Source: Methylomonas paludis (GTDB lineage: Bacteria; Pseudomonadota; Gammaproteobacteria; Methylococcales; Methylomonadaceae). Taken from it: DNA of 64,000 nucleotides. Where the stretch lies: contig NZ_CP073754.1 in the NCBI RefSeq assembly GCF_018734325.1, positions 3,472,001 to 3,536,000 of the forward strand, given 5' to 3'. The notes below the pieces were generated by a model. That model was not told where the DNA came from and searched no databases. It saw only the letters and a program-made list of their open reading frames with translations. This document shows, one piece after another, positions 7,993-17,871 of this stretch (the stretch's first letter is position 1; the number at the start of each line of letters is the position of its first letter). The position numbers and the translations under genes are program-made.

Positions 7993-9378
7993 ATGTCTTT
8001 TAGTATTTCCGATCTTTTTTCTCAGCATTTCGATAGTAAATTCGATTTGCATGAGCAATATCTCAATAACCAGATGGTGCGGGTATTGAGAACTATCGGT
8101 TATGACAGAAATTATAAACGAGCCTTGGGTCAATATCTTTATGATCAGGAAGGTAACGAATATCTGGATTTATTAAGCGGTTTTGGCGTATTTGCAGTTG
8201 GGCGTAATCATCCCACCGTTATCAGCGCCTTACAGGAAACGCTGACCCTGGAACTGCCTAATCTGGTGCAGATGGATGTGTCCCTGCTCAGCGGCTTGCT
8301 GGCTAAAGAAATCCTGGCGACCACTCCGGATAATCTGGATAAAATGTTTTTCTGTAATTCCGGTACTGAAGCGGTGGAAGCGGCGATCAAATTTGCCCGT
8401 TACACCACCAAACGCACCAAAATTTTGTATTGCGAACATGGCTATCATGGCCTGACCATGGGTTCGCTGGCGTTGAATGGCGAGGAAATTTTCCGTGAAG
8501 GTTTTGGCCCGATGTTACCGGATTGCGCGGCAATACCGTTTAACGATCTGGTGGCGCTGGAACAAGCCCTGAGCAGTAAAGATGTGGCCGCGTTTATTGT
8601 CGAGCCTATCCAGGGTAAAGGCGTTAACGTGCCAGACGATAATTATTTTCCGGAAGTTGAACGCCTGTGTAAAAAATACGGCACCCTGTTTGTGGCTGAC
8701 GAAGTTCAAACCGGTATCGGTCGTACCGGTAAATTCTGGGCTGTTGAACACTGGCAGGTCAAGCCCGACATGATCTTGATGGCCAAAGCCCTATCCGGCG
8801 GTTTTGTGCCGGTGGGTGGCGTGGCGATGACCAGCAAAATAATGGACACCGTTTTCAACCGCATGGATAGGGCTGTTGTGCATGGCTCCACTTTTTCCAA
8901 AAACAATATGGCTATGGCGGCTGGTTTGGCAACGCTGGAAGTATTGCGCACCGAAAACCTGATCCAAAACGCCGCAAAAGTCGGTGAAGACATTATCGGC
9001 ACGATTAATGCCAGTGCCGGCCAGTATGAGTTTCTTAAAGAAGCGCGTGGTAAAGGCTTGATGATAGCCATCGAATTCCAGTCACCGAAAAGCCTGTCCC
9101 TGAAAGCGGCCTGGGCCATGCTGGAAGCCGCCAATAAAGGTCTGTTCTGCCAAATGATTACCATACCGCTGTTCAAAGAACACCGGGTGCTCAGTCAAGT
9201 GGCCGGGCACGGTATGAATGTCGTCAAACTGCTGCCGCCTTTGAATCTAACACCAAAAGACCGCGATTGGGTTATTGGTGCCTTGGATAAAACTATCGCC
9301 GATACCCACCAGGTAACCGGTTCCATTTGGACGCTCGGCAAAAATCTTGCCGGACATGCTCTCAAAAATAGGAAGTAA
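7993..9378 (+). CDS. hpnO: Hopanoid aminotransferase HpnO
   Basis: 461 residues, class III PLP aminotransferase. HpnO transfers an amino group to a C35 hopanoid intermediate, giving aminobacteriohopanetriol, a class of hopanoid common in methanotrophs. Visible: cofactor-binding NSGTEAVEAA near 122, substrate-site YHGLTMGSLALNG near 151, the PLP aspartate in VADEVQTGIGRTG at about 236, and the Schiff-base lysine in LMAKALSGG at about 265. The domain resembles acetylornithine aminotransferases, so function is drawn from context after shc-hpnG. GAGG lies seven bases before the ATG. A 145-base gap separates it from hpnG, so a separate promoter is possible. copC follows nine bases later. Confidence 0.9.
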   Translation: MSFSISDLFSQHFDSKFDLHEQYLNNQMVRVLRTIGYDRNYKRALGQYLYDQEGNEYLDLLSGFGVFAVGRNHPTVISALQETLTLELPNLVQMDVSLLSGLLAKEILATTPDNLDKMFFCNSGTEAVEAAIKFARYTTKRTKILYCEHGYHGLTMGSLALNGEEIFREGFGPMLPDCAAIPFNDLVALEQALSSKDVAAFIVEPIQGKGVNVPDDNYFPEVERLCKKYGTLFVADEVQTGIGRTGKFWAVEHWQVKPDMILMAKALSGGFVPVGGVAMTSKIMDTVFNRMDRAVVHGSTFSKNNMAMAAGLATLEVLRTENLIQNAAKVGEDIIGTINASAGQYEFLKEARGKGLMIAIEFQSPKSLSLKAAWAMLEAANKGLFCQMITIPLFKEHRVLSQVAGHGMNVVKLLPPLNLTPKDRDWVIGALDKTIADTHQVTGSIWTLGKNLAGHALKNRK

Positions 9379-9387
9379 GTTAATCCT

Positions 9388-9750
9388 ATGCAATTTTTAA
9401 AATATTTTACTTTGATCGGCTTATTGCTGGCCGCTAATACCGCTTACAGTCATGCGGTGGTGACCCATAATTCCTTAAAACTGAAACCGGTACCCGTTAA
9501 TCAGGCCAGCCAAGTTGAATTGTCATTCAACTCCAAAGTCGAGCTGGATTTATCCGAAGTTTTTCTGGTTAGTCTGGGCGATAAAATGCAAGTAATCAAT
9601 GCCAAGCCGGGGGCAAATCCCGGTAAAGTGATATTGGATCTGCCCGCTTTGCCACCTGGAGAATACGCGATTAAACTTAAAATATTTGCCGCGGACGGTC
9701 ATCTGAGTGAGGATCTGCTGCGCTTTTTTGTTCGTACCAGTACGAAGTGA
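9388..9750 (+). CDS. copC: Periplasmic copper-binding protein CopC
   Basis: 120 residues. A signal peptide (hydrophobic YFTLIGLLLAANTAYS) is followed by mature HAVVTHNSLKLKPVP. The new N-terminal histidine, together with the AADGHLSED motif near the C-terminus, forms the usual Cu(II) site of CopC-type beta-barrels. It probably passes copper to the membrane protein encoded next, copD, whose GTG start overlaps the copC stop by four bases. Copper is central to particulate methane monooxygenase in methanotrophs, which may explain why the pair is present, but its place inside the hopanoid cluster is unusual. Confidence 0.92.
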   Translation: MQFLKYFTLIGLLLAANTAYSHAVVTHNSLKLKPVPVNQASQVELSFNSKVELDLSEVFLVSLGDKMQVINAKPGANPGKVILDLPALPPGEYAIKLKIFAADGHLSEDLLRFFVRTSTK

Positions 9751-11387
9751 ATTTTATGGAAGGTATTGCCAACTATTTAGATTCCCTGATCGGCGGTATT
9801 GATCTGGCCTTTTTTTCCATGGCTATCGGCGGGTTGTTTTGGAGCCTGTTTGTGCTGCGTCCTTGGCGCAAAGCAGAGGTTCATTACAATAATGCGCTGA
9901 TTGATAAAACTGTGGATTTGATTTATTTCGGCAGCAAGGCCCTGGTATTAACCCAGCTGGTTAAAATCGGCCTGAAAATATGGCTGATGGTTGCTACTTT
10001 GGGTAAATCGCCATTCCCGGCTATTTTTAATACCTTGCAGTTCCAGGCCGGAATCCTGCGCGCCGGTTTTGCATTTGGTCTGGTGTTATTCATCAAACAC
10101 AGCCTGAAACATAATACCCGCTCCAAATTGCATTGGTTACTGGCTATCGCCATTATCATCCCTTTGATGATATGCGCTGCCTGGCTGGTGCATGGTGCCA
10201 GCCGTCTGGAAGACCGCGAATTTCTGATGAGTCTGACTGTCATCCATCAGGCGGCAGCCGCCGTTTGGGTGGGTGGGGTCATGCAAATTCTGGCCTTGTG
10301 GCGTTTGAAAAAACAAAATGCCATAGCCATAGAATTATGGCCCATGCTGCTTAACCGCTTTACTTTCTTAGGCATAGCCGCAGTAGCCATTTTACTGGCG
10401 TCCGGCACACCGCTGGCATGGTATTACATTCGGACTTTCCAGGGCTTTATCGGTGCCGGCTACGGCAATTTGTTAACCGTGAAAATCTTAATGATGGGCC
10501 TGGCGCTGTTTTTTGCCTGGTTAAATCATCGCACGGTTAAACAATATTTCGTCAGCCACAGCATGTATGCCCTAACCACCCGGGTGCCTTATTATCTGGA
10601 AGTAGAAATCCTGATTTTGCTGACCATATTATTTACCGCCGCCAGCCTGGCTTCCCAGCCGCCGGCCGTTGATATTCCGCATCTGACCGCAACCTGGCAG
10701 GAAGTGCTGAACATGTTTGCGCCCAGAGTGCCGCGCTGGGAATCGCCCACCCATGAGGCACTGCTGGCCGGTGAGGCAGGCCGGGTGGCGATAGTGGGCC
10801 AGATACCGTCAGAAGCCGCAACCGCCTGGTCTGATTACAACCATAATATTGCCGGCATATTCTTAACGGTAATGAGTTTTTTTGCCATGCTGTCATTCTC
10901 CAACCGGTTTCGTTGGGCGCGGTTTTGGCCGGTGGGCTTTATGTTGCTGGGTATTTTTCTGTTCTTCCGCAGCGATGCAGAAAGTTGGCCGCTGGGACCG
11001 CTGGGTTTTTGGGAAAGCACTTTTAACAACGGCGAAATTCTGCAACACCGCATCGCTACGCTGCTGGTATTTGTGTTGGGTCTAATGGAAATTCGGGCCC
11101 GGCTTAACGGCAATAAAGGCGTTTTGCCTTATGTTTTTCCGTTGTTGGCGGCATTTGGCGGCATGATGCTGCTGGCCCATTCTCATGTCGGCTTTGAGGC
11201 TAAAAGCGCGTTTCTGATTCAGGTGGGTCACACCTTGATGGGCGTGTTTTCTCTGATTTTAGCCTGTGGCCGCTGGCTGGAACTCAAGCTTGATTCACCC
11301 GGCAAAAATATTGCCGGTTTTATTTCGGTGTTCGCCTTGTTCCAAATAGGCGTCATTCTGATGTTCTATCGTGAACCCCTCTACTGA
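9747..11387 (+). CDS. copD: CopD-family copper transport membrane protein
   Basis: 546 residues, strongly hydrophobic with around a dozen or more predicted membrane spans. The centre carries the CopD signatures [16 protein letters not shown] and [15 protein letters not shown], where the histidines and the acidic pair are likely copper contacts. A second set of spans after residue 350 ([43 protein letters not shown]) extends the protein well beyond a minimal CopD. The GTG at 9747 overlaps the copC stop (GTGA); the ATG at 9756 is an alternative three codons later. Only two bases separate its stop from dxs, so copC-copD-dxs look like one transcript. Confidence 0.88.
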   Translation: MNFMEGIANYLDSLIGGIDLAFFSMAIGGLFWSLFVLRPWRKAEVHYNNALIDKTVDLIYFGSKALVLTQLVKIGLKIWLMVATLGKSPFPAIFNTLQFQAGILRAGFAFGLVLFIKHSLKHNTRSKLHWLLAIAIIIPLMICAAWLVHGASRLEDREFLMSLTVIHQAAAAVWVGGVMQILALWRLKKQNAIAIELWPMLLNRFTFLGIAAVAILLASGTPLAWYYIRTFQGFIGAGYGNLLTVKILMMGLALFFAWLNHRTVKQYFVSHSMYALTTRVPYYLEVEILILLTILFTAASLASQPPAVDIPHLTATWQEVLNMFAPRVPRWESPTHEALLAGEAGRVAIVGQIPSEAATAWSDYNHNIAGIFLTVMSFFAMLSFSNRFRWARFWPVGFMLLGIFLFFRSDAESWPLGPLGFWESTFNNGEILQHRIATLLVFVLGLMEIRARLNGNKGVLPYVFPLLAAFGGMMLLAHSHVGFEAKSAFLIQVGHTLMGVFSLILACGRWLELKLDSPGKNIAGFISVFALFQIGVILMFYREPLY

Positions 11388-11389
11388 TT

Positions 11390-13252
11390 ATGAACCTGAC
11401 TAACGATTACCCTTTATTAAAAGACATTCATAGCCCTGCCGACGTCCGCAGCTTACCGAAAGAAAGCCTGAAGGCTTTATCCGATGAAGTGCGCGCTTAC
11501 CTGACTCATACAGTCAGTATTTCCGGTGGGCATTTCTCCGCCGGTTTAGGTACAGTGGAGCTGACTGTGGCTTTGCATTATGTATTTGATACGCCAACCG
11601 ACCAATTGGTATGGGATGTAGGGCATCAGGCTTATCCGCATAAGATTTTAACCGGACGCAAAGATCGTATGCCGACTATTCGTACCCTGGGCGGGGTATC
11701 GGCATTCCCCAGCCGCGCCGAGAGCGAATACGATGCCTTTGGCGTAGGTCATTCCAGCACATCCATCAGTGCGGCGTTGGGCATGGCCATCGCCAGCCAG
11801 TTGCGCGGCGAAGATAAAAAAATGGTTGCCATCATCGGTGACGGCAGTATTACCGGCGGTATGGCATTTGAAGCCATGAACCATGCCGGTGATGTGAACG
11901 CTAATCTGCTGGTGATCTTGAACGATAACGACATGTCAATTTCACCGCCGGTTGGCGCGATGAATAATTATTTGACTAAGGTGCTGTCCAGCAAACTGTA
12001 CTCTTCCGTACGCGAAGAAAGTAAGAAAGCCCTGAGCAGAATGCCCAGCGTCTGGGAACTGGCGCGTAAAACCGAAGAACACGTCAAAGGCATGATCGTG
12101 CCCGGTACTTTGTTTGAAGAATTGGGCTTTAACTACTTTGGCCCGATAGACGGCCATGATGTCGATGTGCTGGTCTCCACCCTGGAAAACCTTAAAGATT
12201 TAACCGGACCGGTGTTTCTGCATGTAGTCACCAAAAAAGGTAAAGGTTATGCCCCGGCAGAAAAAGACCCATTGGCCTATCACGGCGTACCGGCTTTTGA
12301 CCCCACCCAGGATAGCCTGCCCAAATCCGGCAGCTCAACACATCCAACCTATACCGAAGTATTCAGCCATTGGTTGTGCGATATGGCAGAACAGGATGAA
12401 CGCCTGTTAGGTATTACCCCGGCCATGCGTGAAGGTTCCGGCCTGGTGGAGTTTTCCCGCCGCTACCCCAAACGCTATTTTGACGTGGCAATCGCCGAAC
12501 AACACGCCGTTACCTTAGCGGCTGGTCAAGCCTGCCAAGGCGGTAAACCGGTCGTAGCGATTTATTCCACTTTTTTACAACGCGGCTATGACCAGTTGAT
12601 TCACGATGTGGCTTTGCAAAATCTGGATGTGCTGTTTGCCCTGGATCGCGGTGGTCTGGTTGGTCCCGATGGCCCAACTCATGCCGGCAGCTTTGATTAC
12701 AGCTACTTGCGTTGCATACCCAATATGCTGATCATGGCTCCGGCCGATGAAAACGAATGCCGGCAAATGTTAAGCACCGGCTTTTATCATCCCGGCCCGG
12801 CTTCCGTGCGTTATCCACGCGGCAAAGGCCCAGGCGCCGTCATCGATAAAGCTTTAACAACCCTGCCGATCGGCAAGGCGGAAATCAGACATCAGGGCGG
12901 TCGTCTGGCCATCCTGGCCTGGGGTTCCATGGTGGCACCATCAGTTGAAGTAGGTAAAAAACTGGGAGCAACTGTAGTCAATATGCGCTTTGTCAAACCC
13001 CTGGATGCAGACCTGATCCTGGAGTTGGCCAAAAGCCACGACGCGTTTGTCACCGTGGAAGAAAACGTGATTGCCGGAGGCGCAGGCAGTGCCGTCAATG
13101 AATTTTTGCAAGCCCAGTCAATTTTGATGCCGGTGCTGAATATCGGTTTGCCGGATGCCTTTATTGAACAGGGCAGCAGGGAAGAATTATTGGCCTTAAG
13201 CGGCCTGGATGTCGCCGGTATTTTGGCCAAAATTGAAAAAGTATTGGCCTGA
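11390..13252 (+). CDS. dxs: 1-deoxy-D-xylulose-5-phosphate synthase
   Basis: 620 residues. Dxs is the thiamine-diphosphate enzyme that opens the MEP pathway, joining pyruvate and glyceraldehyde 3-phosphate, and so feeds the hopanoid genes before it. Visible: [19 protein letters not shown] near 45, the TPP/Mg motif [13 protein letters not shown] followed by [13 protein letters not shown], and the transketolase pyrimidine-domain block [19 protein letters not shown]-terminal transketolase domain follows. It starts two bases after copD and ends the rightward hopanoid operon, with a strong hairpin 15 bases after the stop. Confidence 0.98.
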   Translation: MNLTNDYPLLKDIHSPADVRSLPKESLKALSDEVRAYLTHTVSISGGHFSAGLGTVELTVALHYVFDTPTDQLVWDVGHQAYPHKILTGRKDRMPTIRTLGGVSAFPSRAESEYDAFGVGHSSTSISAALGMAIASQLRGEDKKMVAIIGDGSITGGMAFEAMNHAGDVNANLLVILNDNDMSISPPVGAMNNYLTKVLSSKLYSSVREESKKALSRMPSVWELARKTEEHVKGMIVPGTLFEELGFNYFGPIDGHDVDVLVSTLENLKDLTGPVFLHVVTKKGKGYAPAEKDPLAYHGVPAFDPTQDSLPKSGSSTHPTYTEVFSHWLCDMAEQDERLLGITPAMREGSGLVEFSRRYPKRYFDVAIAEQHAVTLAAGQACQGGKPVVAIYSTFLQRGYDQLIHDVALQNLDVLFALDRGGLVGPDGPTHAGSFDYSYLRCIPNMLIMAPADENECRQMLSTGFYHPGPASVRYPRGKGPGAVIDKALTTLPIGKAEIRHQGGRLAILAWGSMVAPSVEVGKKLGATVVNMRFVKPLDADLILELAKSHDAFVTVEENVIAGGAGSAVNEFLQAQSILMPVLNIGLPDAFIEQGSREELLALSGLDVAGILAKIEKVLA

Positions 13253-13266
13253 AACTACTCAGCACT

Positions 13267-13299
13267 GACCACGCCATTATCAGGGATAATGGCGTGGTC
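13267..13299 (+). terminator. Hairpin closing the hopanoid-dxs operon
   Basis: Perfect 15-bp inverted repeat: left arm 13267-13281, 3-base loop AGG, right arm 13285-13299. It begins 15 bases after the dxs stop. The following bases (ATACTCTTAG) are only weakly T-rich, so this may be a stability hairpin or a Rho-assisted end rather than a classic intrinsic terminator. Confidence 0.7.
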
Positions 13300-13508
13300 A
13301 TACTCTTAGCCACAACCAAGTAATTCTTGTCGTAATTTTGACAAAATTTTTATGTATAGTTTGATAATATCGGTCAAACTGTCGTTCAGCTCTGTAAACG
13401 GGTTAAACTTAAGCTATGTTTGTGTTAATGGTTGATTTGGGCTTAAGCCGTTGCGACCATTGTAAAATCAGCCCTAACCCTTGTTTGCTTAAGGCTACGC
13501 GGTGTATC

Positions 13509-13535
13509 CCTCGATTCCACTGCGTTGCATCGAGG
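13509..13535. repeat. Family A hairpin repeat, copy 1
   Basis: CCTCGAT at 13509-13515 pairs with ATCGAGG at 13529-13535 around a loop of 13 bases containing TCC and TTGC. The same arms followed by CTACG recur at five other sites in this window, always between genes. It has the size and form of a REP-type extragenic palindrome. Confidence 0.75.
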
Positions 13536-13613
13536 CTACGGGCCGCCAACTAGCCGATTTTCTTGCTATAAACAACGCAAAACAGCAACAGTAGCCTTTT
13601 CAAAGTTGGAGCT

Positions 13614-13799
13614 GGATAGTTGGCTTAAGATGAGGACAGTTTTTAAGCAAAAAACCGGGTAATTATTCTTTGTAAGGTCGCTGATCTTTTTAGACAAGTG
13701 CTTAGCGTGGAATGGAATGATGCGCTGTACTGCGTTTAGCACATCCTACGAGCACCTTTTAAATTTTAAAAGAGATAATTGGACGCTGAGTAGTTACAA
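13614..13799. repeat. Family B intergenic repeat, copy 1 (186 bp)
   Basis: Begins GGATAGTTGGCTTAAG and ends GAGTAGTTACAAA. The core holds AATGATGCGCTGTACTGCG and TTTAGCACATCCTACGAG, then AAAAGAGATAATTGGACGC. Three further copies of varied length lie at 27147-27280, 43936-44027 and 44669-44757. All are between genes; no coding frame is shared among them. Confidence 0.7.
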
Positions 13800-13965
13800 A
13801 TCTGGCCGCAAAGTTAAGCCAAATCTGAACGTAGCCTCAAGAAACGCAGTGTGCGAGGGTTTCGAAACCAGATTCCAGCTAACGGCATCTAGAATGGTTA
13901 CCCTGAATATCAATTGCGGAGCTGTCTGTCTCTTGTCATAAATCTTCAAACTGTATTGGGTCACC

Positions 13966-15507
13966 GTGCTTTTTTCTGCCTGCCATTCAAGCTATCGCAT
14001 CCTGCCTTTTGAATCCAGTCTGTTCAAATGGCGGCCTGACATCACGCCATCATTAAAAGGTCTAATCCTGAGTTGCACCCTGATCTTTCTGTGGTTATGT
14101 CATGGCAACGCCCAGGCCGAATCGGCCGAGCCATCCGCACGGGACGATGGTTACGACTTAATGCAATATCTGGCCGACAAAGGCTTGCATGATATTCATC
14201 ACGAACGCTGGAATCTGTATGGGCAAATGACTTTTATCAACAGCTGGAAAAGCGCCTTTCCGGCCCAATACACCAATTTCAACGACAGCGGCAACTCATT
14301 ATTACCGGGCCAGGAACGCAGCTTTACCGGCACCGCCACCTTATACTTTGGCGCCAAGCTGTGGAATGGCGGCGAGTTTTATTTTGCCCCGGAAGTTATA
14401 TCCGAACGCGCCTTATCTGGACTCAAAGGTTTGGGTAGCGTGATCCAAAACTTTGAACTGCAAAAATCCGGCACCCAGGAACCGTCTTATTATGTCTCCA
14501 GAATGTTTTTTAAACATACCTGGGGCTTTGGCGGCAGCGAGCAAACCGTGGTGTCGGACCCCATGCAATTGGGCACGACTGAGGACAGCCGCCGCTTTGT
14601 GTTAAGAGCCGGTAACTTTAGTATTCTGGATTTTTTTGACAAAAACAGCTATTCCGGCGATTTGCGCAGACAATTTAACAACATGGCATTTTTAAGCTAT
14701 GCAGCTTACGACTTTGCTGCCGATGCCAGAGGCTATAGCTGGGGCGTGGTAGCTGAATTTGATTATGACAACTGGTCGTACAAATTTGGCCACATGCTGG
14801 CACCCAGAAACCCCAATCAGCTGGCTTTGGATATCGAACCGTTCAAATACTTTGGCCAGCAAATCGAAGTGGAACACCGCCATGTGCTGCTGGACGACCA
14901 GCCCGGCGCTATCAGGATACTGGGTTATCGTAATCAGGAAAATATGGGCAGCTTCAGCGATGCCATTGCCGCCTTTAACACCAACCCTGCCGATAACGCC
15001 ACCGCTTGTACCGGTTTTAATTACGGCTCCAACAATGCCAGTGCGCCGGATTTATGCTGGGCGCGGAAAATGAATGTCAAAATGGGTATCGGCTTGAATC
15101 TGGAACAGCAACTGTTTGACGATGTCGGCTTGTTCTTCAGAGGCATGTATTCGGACGGCAAAACCGAGGTTTATTCCTACACCTCCACCGATCAATCCAT
15201 TTCCTTGGGTTCTTTGATTAAAGGCACCCGCTGGGGCCGCCGCAAAGACACGGTCGGCATAGGCTACGCCCAGGGCTGGCTGTCCAAATCTCATATTCAA
15301 TACCTGAGTATGGGCGGTATTGATGGTTTTATCGGCGACGGTAAAATTACTTACAGTCCTGAGCAAGTGGTTGATATCTTCTACAGCTACAACGTTTGGA
15401 ATACCATCTGGCTAACCGCAGACTACCAACACATTGCCAACCCTGCCTATAACGCCGCCCGCGGCCCGGTGGATATTTTTGGCGCCAGAATTCACGTCGA
15501 GTTTTAG
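13966..15507 (+). CDS. Carbohydrate-selective porin, OprB family
   Basis: 513 residues. An outer-membrane beta-barrel that should admit sugars or related solutes. The N-terminus has a signal-like hydrophobic run (LILSCTLIFLWLCHGNAQAES). The body is rich in alternating aromatic and polar strands, and the last residues, DYQHIANPAYNAARGPVDIF with terminal GARIHVEF, are the typical OprB closing strand with a C-terminal Phe. The start is a GTG at 13966 with no ATG available before the mature domain, so the exact N-terminus is uncertain; about 30 residues precede the hydrophobic run. It stands alone, with spacers of several hundred bases on both sides and no sugar-uptake gene nearby, so the substrate cannot be stated. 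Confidence 0.85.
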   Translation: MLFSACHSSYRILPFESSLFKWRPDITPSLKGLILSCTLIFLWLCHGNAQAESAEPSARDDGYDLMQYLADKGLHDIHHERWNLYGQMTFINSWKSAFPAQYTNFNDSGNSLLPGQERSFTGTATLYFGAKLWNGGEFYFAPEVISERALSGLKGLGSVIQNFELQKSGTQEPSYYVSRMFFKHTWGFGGSEQTVVSDPMQLGTTEDSRRFVLRAGNFSILDFFDKNSYSGDLRRQFNNMAFLSYAAYDFAADARGYSWGVVAEFDYDNWSYKFGHMLAPRNPNQLALDIEPFKYFGQQIEVEHRHVLLDDQPGAIRILGYRNQENMGSFSDAIAAFNTNPADNATACTGFNYGSNNASAPDLCWARKMNVKMGIGLNLEQQLFDDVGLFFRGMYSDGKTEVYSYTSTDQSISLGSLIKGTRWGRRKDTVGIGYAQGWLSKSHIQYLSMGGIDGFIGDGKITYSPEQVVDIFYSYNVWNTIWLTADYQHIANPAYNAARGPVDIFGARIHVEF

Positions 15508-15807
15508 TGCCAAATTGCGCTCAGCAACTCATGAATCAGGTGTTGGGGTGGTTACAAGGCCATGAACCGATAATCAGGTGAAATCAACGGGCGGTTGGTT
15601 ATTATGCTGCACGCTCGATGCCCTATGCCAATGTTAAGATTGATCAAAAGCATATCCAAGACTTATTAATGATGAAATTGCTGTCGGGTATGTGGGATTC
15701 AATCCGCAACTGATTAGTTAGTTGGGTAATAAGCCAAGCTAAAACGATATTCAAACAGAGCCCGGGCCGAATTTATTGGCTAAGATTACGGCGATCAAGA
15801 ATTATTT
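15508..15807. other. Spacer with possible broken coding remnant
   Basis: 300 bases between the porin and the leftward ImmA/IrrE-like gene. On the + strand a stretch from about 15615 to 15715 reads as protein-like text only if a one- or two-base shift is allowed near 15668 (RSMPYANVKIDQKHIQDLL then DEIAVGYVGFNPQLIS). I do not recognise a family. It could be a decayed gene or chance. Confidence 0.3.
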
Positions 15808-17148
15808 TCAGATGCCCAATTGATAAGGTAATCTGGCTTCGGGGTAATCGCCTATAAACGGCGAAAAAATCAGTCCATTGTTTCTTAATAAGCTGTTTAC
15901 CATGGTCTGGCTTACCTGAAAATGTTCTGTCGCGTCGTCAATTGCTGATTCCGAATAGTCATGCCCTAAAAAATCCTGCAGGGCTTCGATAGGGCAAAGA
16001 AATTCAGCGGCAAACGCACGTTGATATTTTTGCCGGGAAGTAGATAAATCGGTACTTGTTAACCATTGCTGGCGTTTATTTTCGGTCAAGATATAGTCGC
16101 CGAGCAGACGTGCCAATTCAAAACGCTTGGCTAGCGGGTGTGCTTTGCGGGGTACGAATTTAAATTGGTTATTGCTACCTGGAATGCCAATAGCAGCGTT
16201 GTTACGTGCAACAGGCGTCCAGGCATCTACTTGCGCGGAGGATAGCCCCAATAAGCCGTAAAGCTGCTGGTTGTCTATCACGCCATGCTTATTACTTAGC
16301 GATTGGCGTAATTCACGCGCAACTTCAACTGCACGTTGCCAAGGGACACCTGTTGTGGATTTGGCATTTTTTAGCACCGGTGTGTTCGGTGTACCAGTCA
16401 GGCCGGGGCTACCAATAATTTCCGCAATGACATTAAGTGATGAATTAGTGCTGGTTCTGCCATATACCGGCGCTAACTCGGAAAGCGCTGCTGTGCCAAT
16501 TTGTCGTTCCAGCGCTTGTGCCTTGATCATCAATTCTTCGGAACACTCATCCGGATCGTAACCTAGTTCAGCTTCAAGTCGACGGTAATTAAAACTTTGC
16601 GGATCGGCGCGCTCTGCCTTTATCAACTGCCAAAGATTCCACAAATCGGTATTTCGGCTGCCAACGGCATCAAGGCGATCCAGAACAGAGATAATAAAAT
16701 TTTCCACGCCATGTTGAAAATCAGCTAATTTTATGGACGCGGGTCTATCCAATCCATTTAGATAACGGAGAGATTGCTGGGCATTGGCATTGGAAGGAAT
16801 CGCCCAAATTTGCATGAATTGGCAATCTGATGCGAATAAAGCCTTGGGCCAGACAAAACCATAATTGGCAGCGCCGATTTCATGGGCCATGCGCCAGTCT
16901 AGAGCAGGGTTTACCCCATGAGCCGGTAAAGGCTCAAAATTGAGCCTCCACCAGGAAACTGCCAACCACATGGCAAGCGGGTAAGCCGATACCAGTGCCG
17001 AGTCACGAATTGTCTTGGCCCAAATGTCTTCATTCTGCATCAGGTTGACATCGCCAACATGCAACGCCAGATTGGCCATCGTGTGGAAAACTTCTGGAAT
17101 GTCCTGCCCGGCAGATGCCCATTCGTGGCTAAACTTAAATATAGTCAT
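15808..17148 (-). CDS. ImmA/IrrE-like protein lacking the zinc motif
   Basis: 446 residues. The C-terminal part has the layout of ImmA/IrrE domains: RFELARLLGDY at about 342-352, where active family members have a His-Glu-x-x-His helix, then AFAAEFLCP at 378-386, then an F-x-VS type segment (HFQVSQTMVNSLL) near 409. The first helix here has no His or Glu in the metal-binding places, so peptidase activity is unlikely. The N-terminal 270 residues (DNVxx-poor, Trp-rich, e.g. MWLAVSWWRLNFEPLPAHG) match nothing I recognise. The ATG touches the stop codon of the upstream reading frame (17149-17574), so the two form a tight pair. Such pairs are often found in mobile or defence-type regions; function here is unknown. 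Confidence 0.6.
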   Translation of the reverse strand: MTIFKFSHEWASAGQDIPEVFHTMANLALHVGDVNLMQNEDIWAKTIRDSALVSAYPLAMWLAVSWWRLNFEPLPAHGVNPALDWRMAHEIGAANYGFVWPKALFASDCQFMQIWAIPSNANAQQSLRYLNGLDRPASIKLADFQHGVENFIISVLDRLDAVGSRNTDLWNLWQLIKAERADPQSFNYRRLEAELGYDPDECSEELMIKAQALERQIGTAALSELAPVYGRTSTNSSLNVIAEIIGSPGLTGTPNTPVLKNAKSTTGVPWQRAVEVARELRQSLSNKHGVIDNQQLYGLLGLSSAQVDAWTPVARNNAAIGIPGSNNQFKFVPRKAHPLAKRFELARLLGDYILTENKRQQWLTSTDLSTSRQKYQRAFAAEFLCPIEALQDFLGHDYSESAIDDATEHFQVSQTMVNSLLRNNGLIFSPFIGDYPEARLPYQLGI

Positions 17149-17574
17149 TTAGGTGTTCCATAGCCGAATTATTTCCTTAGCCAGAGGGTCTGATTCCGTC
17201 ATCGGGTAGCCGTGATAAGTGCCGGTTTCCGGGTTCTCAAGCTATGCTTCCAAAGCATCTCCGTTATTGGTAACAGACCAAATATTTTGGGGCCAAGCGC
17301 CGTTAAATCGTTCACTGATCAGTCCGCGGCGTAAGCCGGACTGGAGGTATTGGAGGGCGATTTTTCTGGAAAAGATATTAACCGCATCACACAGTGATTT
17401 TCCTGGTCTAGCACCGCTGGGTGATATAAGTCCAAAATCGCCTGGATTCTTTTTGTGCTCCGGATTCCCACCATAGCGTACCTGATCTGCCAATTTTGCA
17501 CATTGTTGCAATTCGATATCAGTCAATTCTTTGATTTTACGCTTGTGATTGAATTGATTGTATCTTCTTATCAT
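17149..17574 (-). pseudogene. Small partner of ImmA/IrrE-like gene, interrupted by in-frame TAG
   Basis: From the ATG at 17574 the frame reads 110 residues, including RYGGNPEHKKNPGDFGLI and SERFNGAWPQNIWSVT, and then meets TAG at 17242-17244. Past that codon the same frame continues for 30 residues (LENPETGTYHGYPMTESDPL and onward) to a TAA at 17149-17151 that abuts the ATG of the next gene. A single C-to-T change of CAG would give exactly this TAG. The intact 141-residue form is what I would expect from the conserved RYGGNPEHK/WPQN..VT small proteins I recall next to ImmA/IrrE-type genes (from memory, not searched). Either a recent pseudogene, a truncated but working protein, or a sequencing error. 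Confidence 0.7.
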
Positions 17575-17871
17575 TTTTTACTCGAATATGCTTTTGCTAT
17601 AAATCAAGATGCCAGTAAGCAATTTTTGATAAAGTTTAGTAACTTGAACTATACCAGACATCTGCGATAGTCAAAAACGACTTTCACAGGGGATATTGCA
17701 TGCTATCTATAGGGGGCAAGTTGGTCGTCGGCTACATAAGCCTTGATCGAGTATGGTTATGGGAGTAAAAAATTGGCATTGATACTGATTAAAGACATTT
17801 TGCATTTGGCTGCGTAAAAACAAGGTTTGCCTTGATCCTTAGCCAACTAACGATTTGTAAAAACTCTGACT
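17575..17871. other. Spacer upstream of the ImmA/IrrE-like pair
   Basis: About 300 AT-rich bases. The right-to-left promoter of the pair probably lies here (a TATAGT and a TATAGC hexamer are visible on the - strand), but no box pair with good spacing was found. Nothing else was recognised. Confidence 0.3.

Larger units (their letters stand above)
13300..13965. other. Gene-poor spacer with one copy each of two dispersed repeats
   Basis: No credible gene. The small ORF at 13717-13941 lies largely inside repeat sequence, has no family features and is not called. The spacer holds one hairpin repeat (family A, 13509-13535) and one long copy of family B (13614-13799). The rest, including the 165 bases before the porin gene, shows nothing clear beyond general AT-richness. 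Confidence 0.6.

Noticed and set aside
13717-13941. 74-residue ORF in the spacer before the porin
   Set aside because: It lies mostly in family B repeat sequence, has no ribosome site and no family features.
17242-17244. TAG recoding (pyrrolysine or suppressor) as an explanation
   Set aside because: Nothing in the window points to recoding, and other genes use TAG-free ends normally; a point mutation or read error is simpler.
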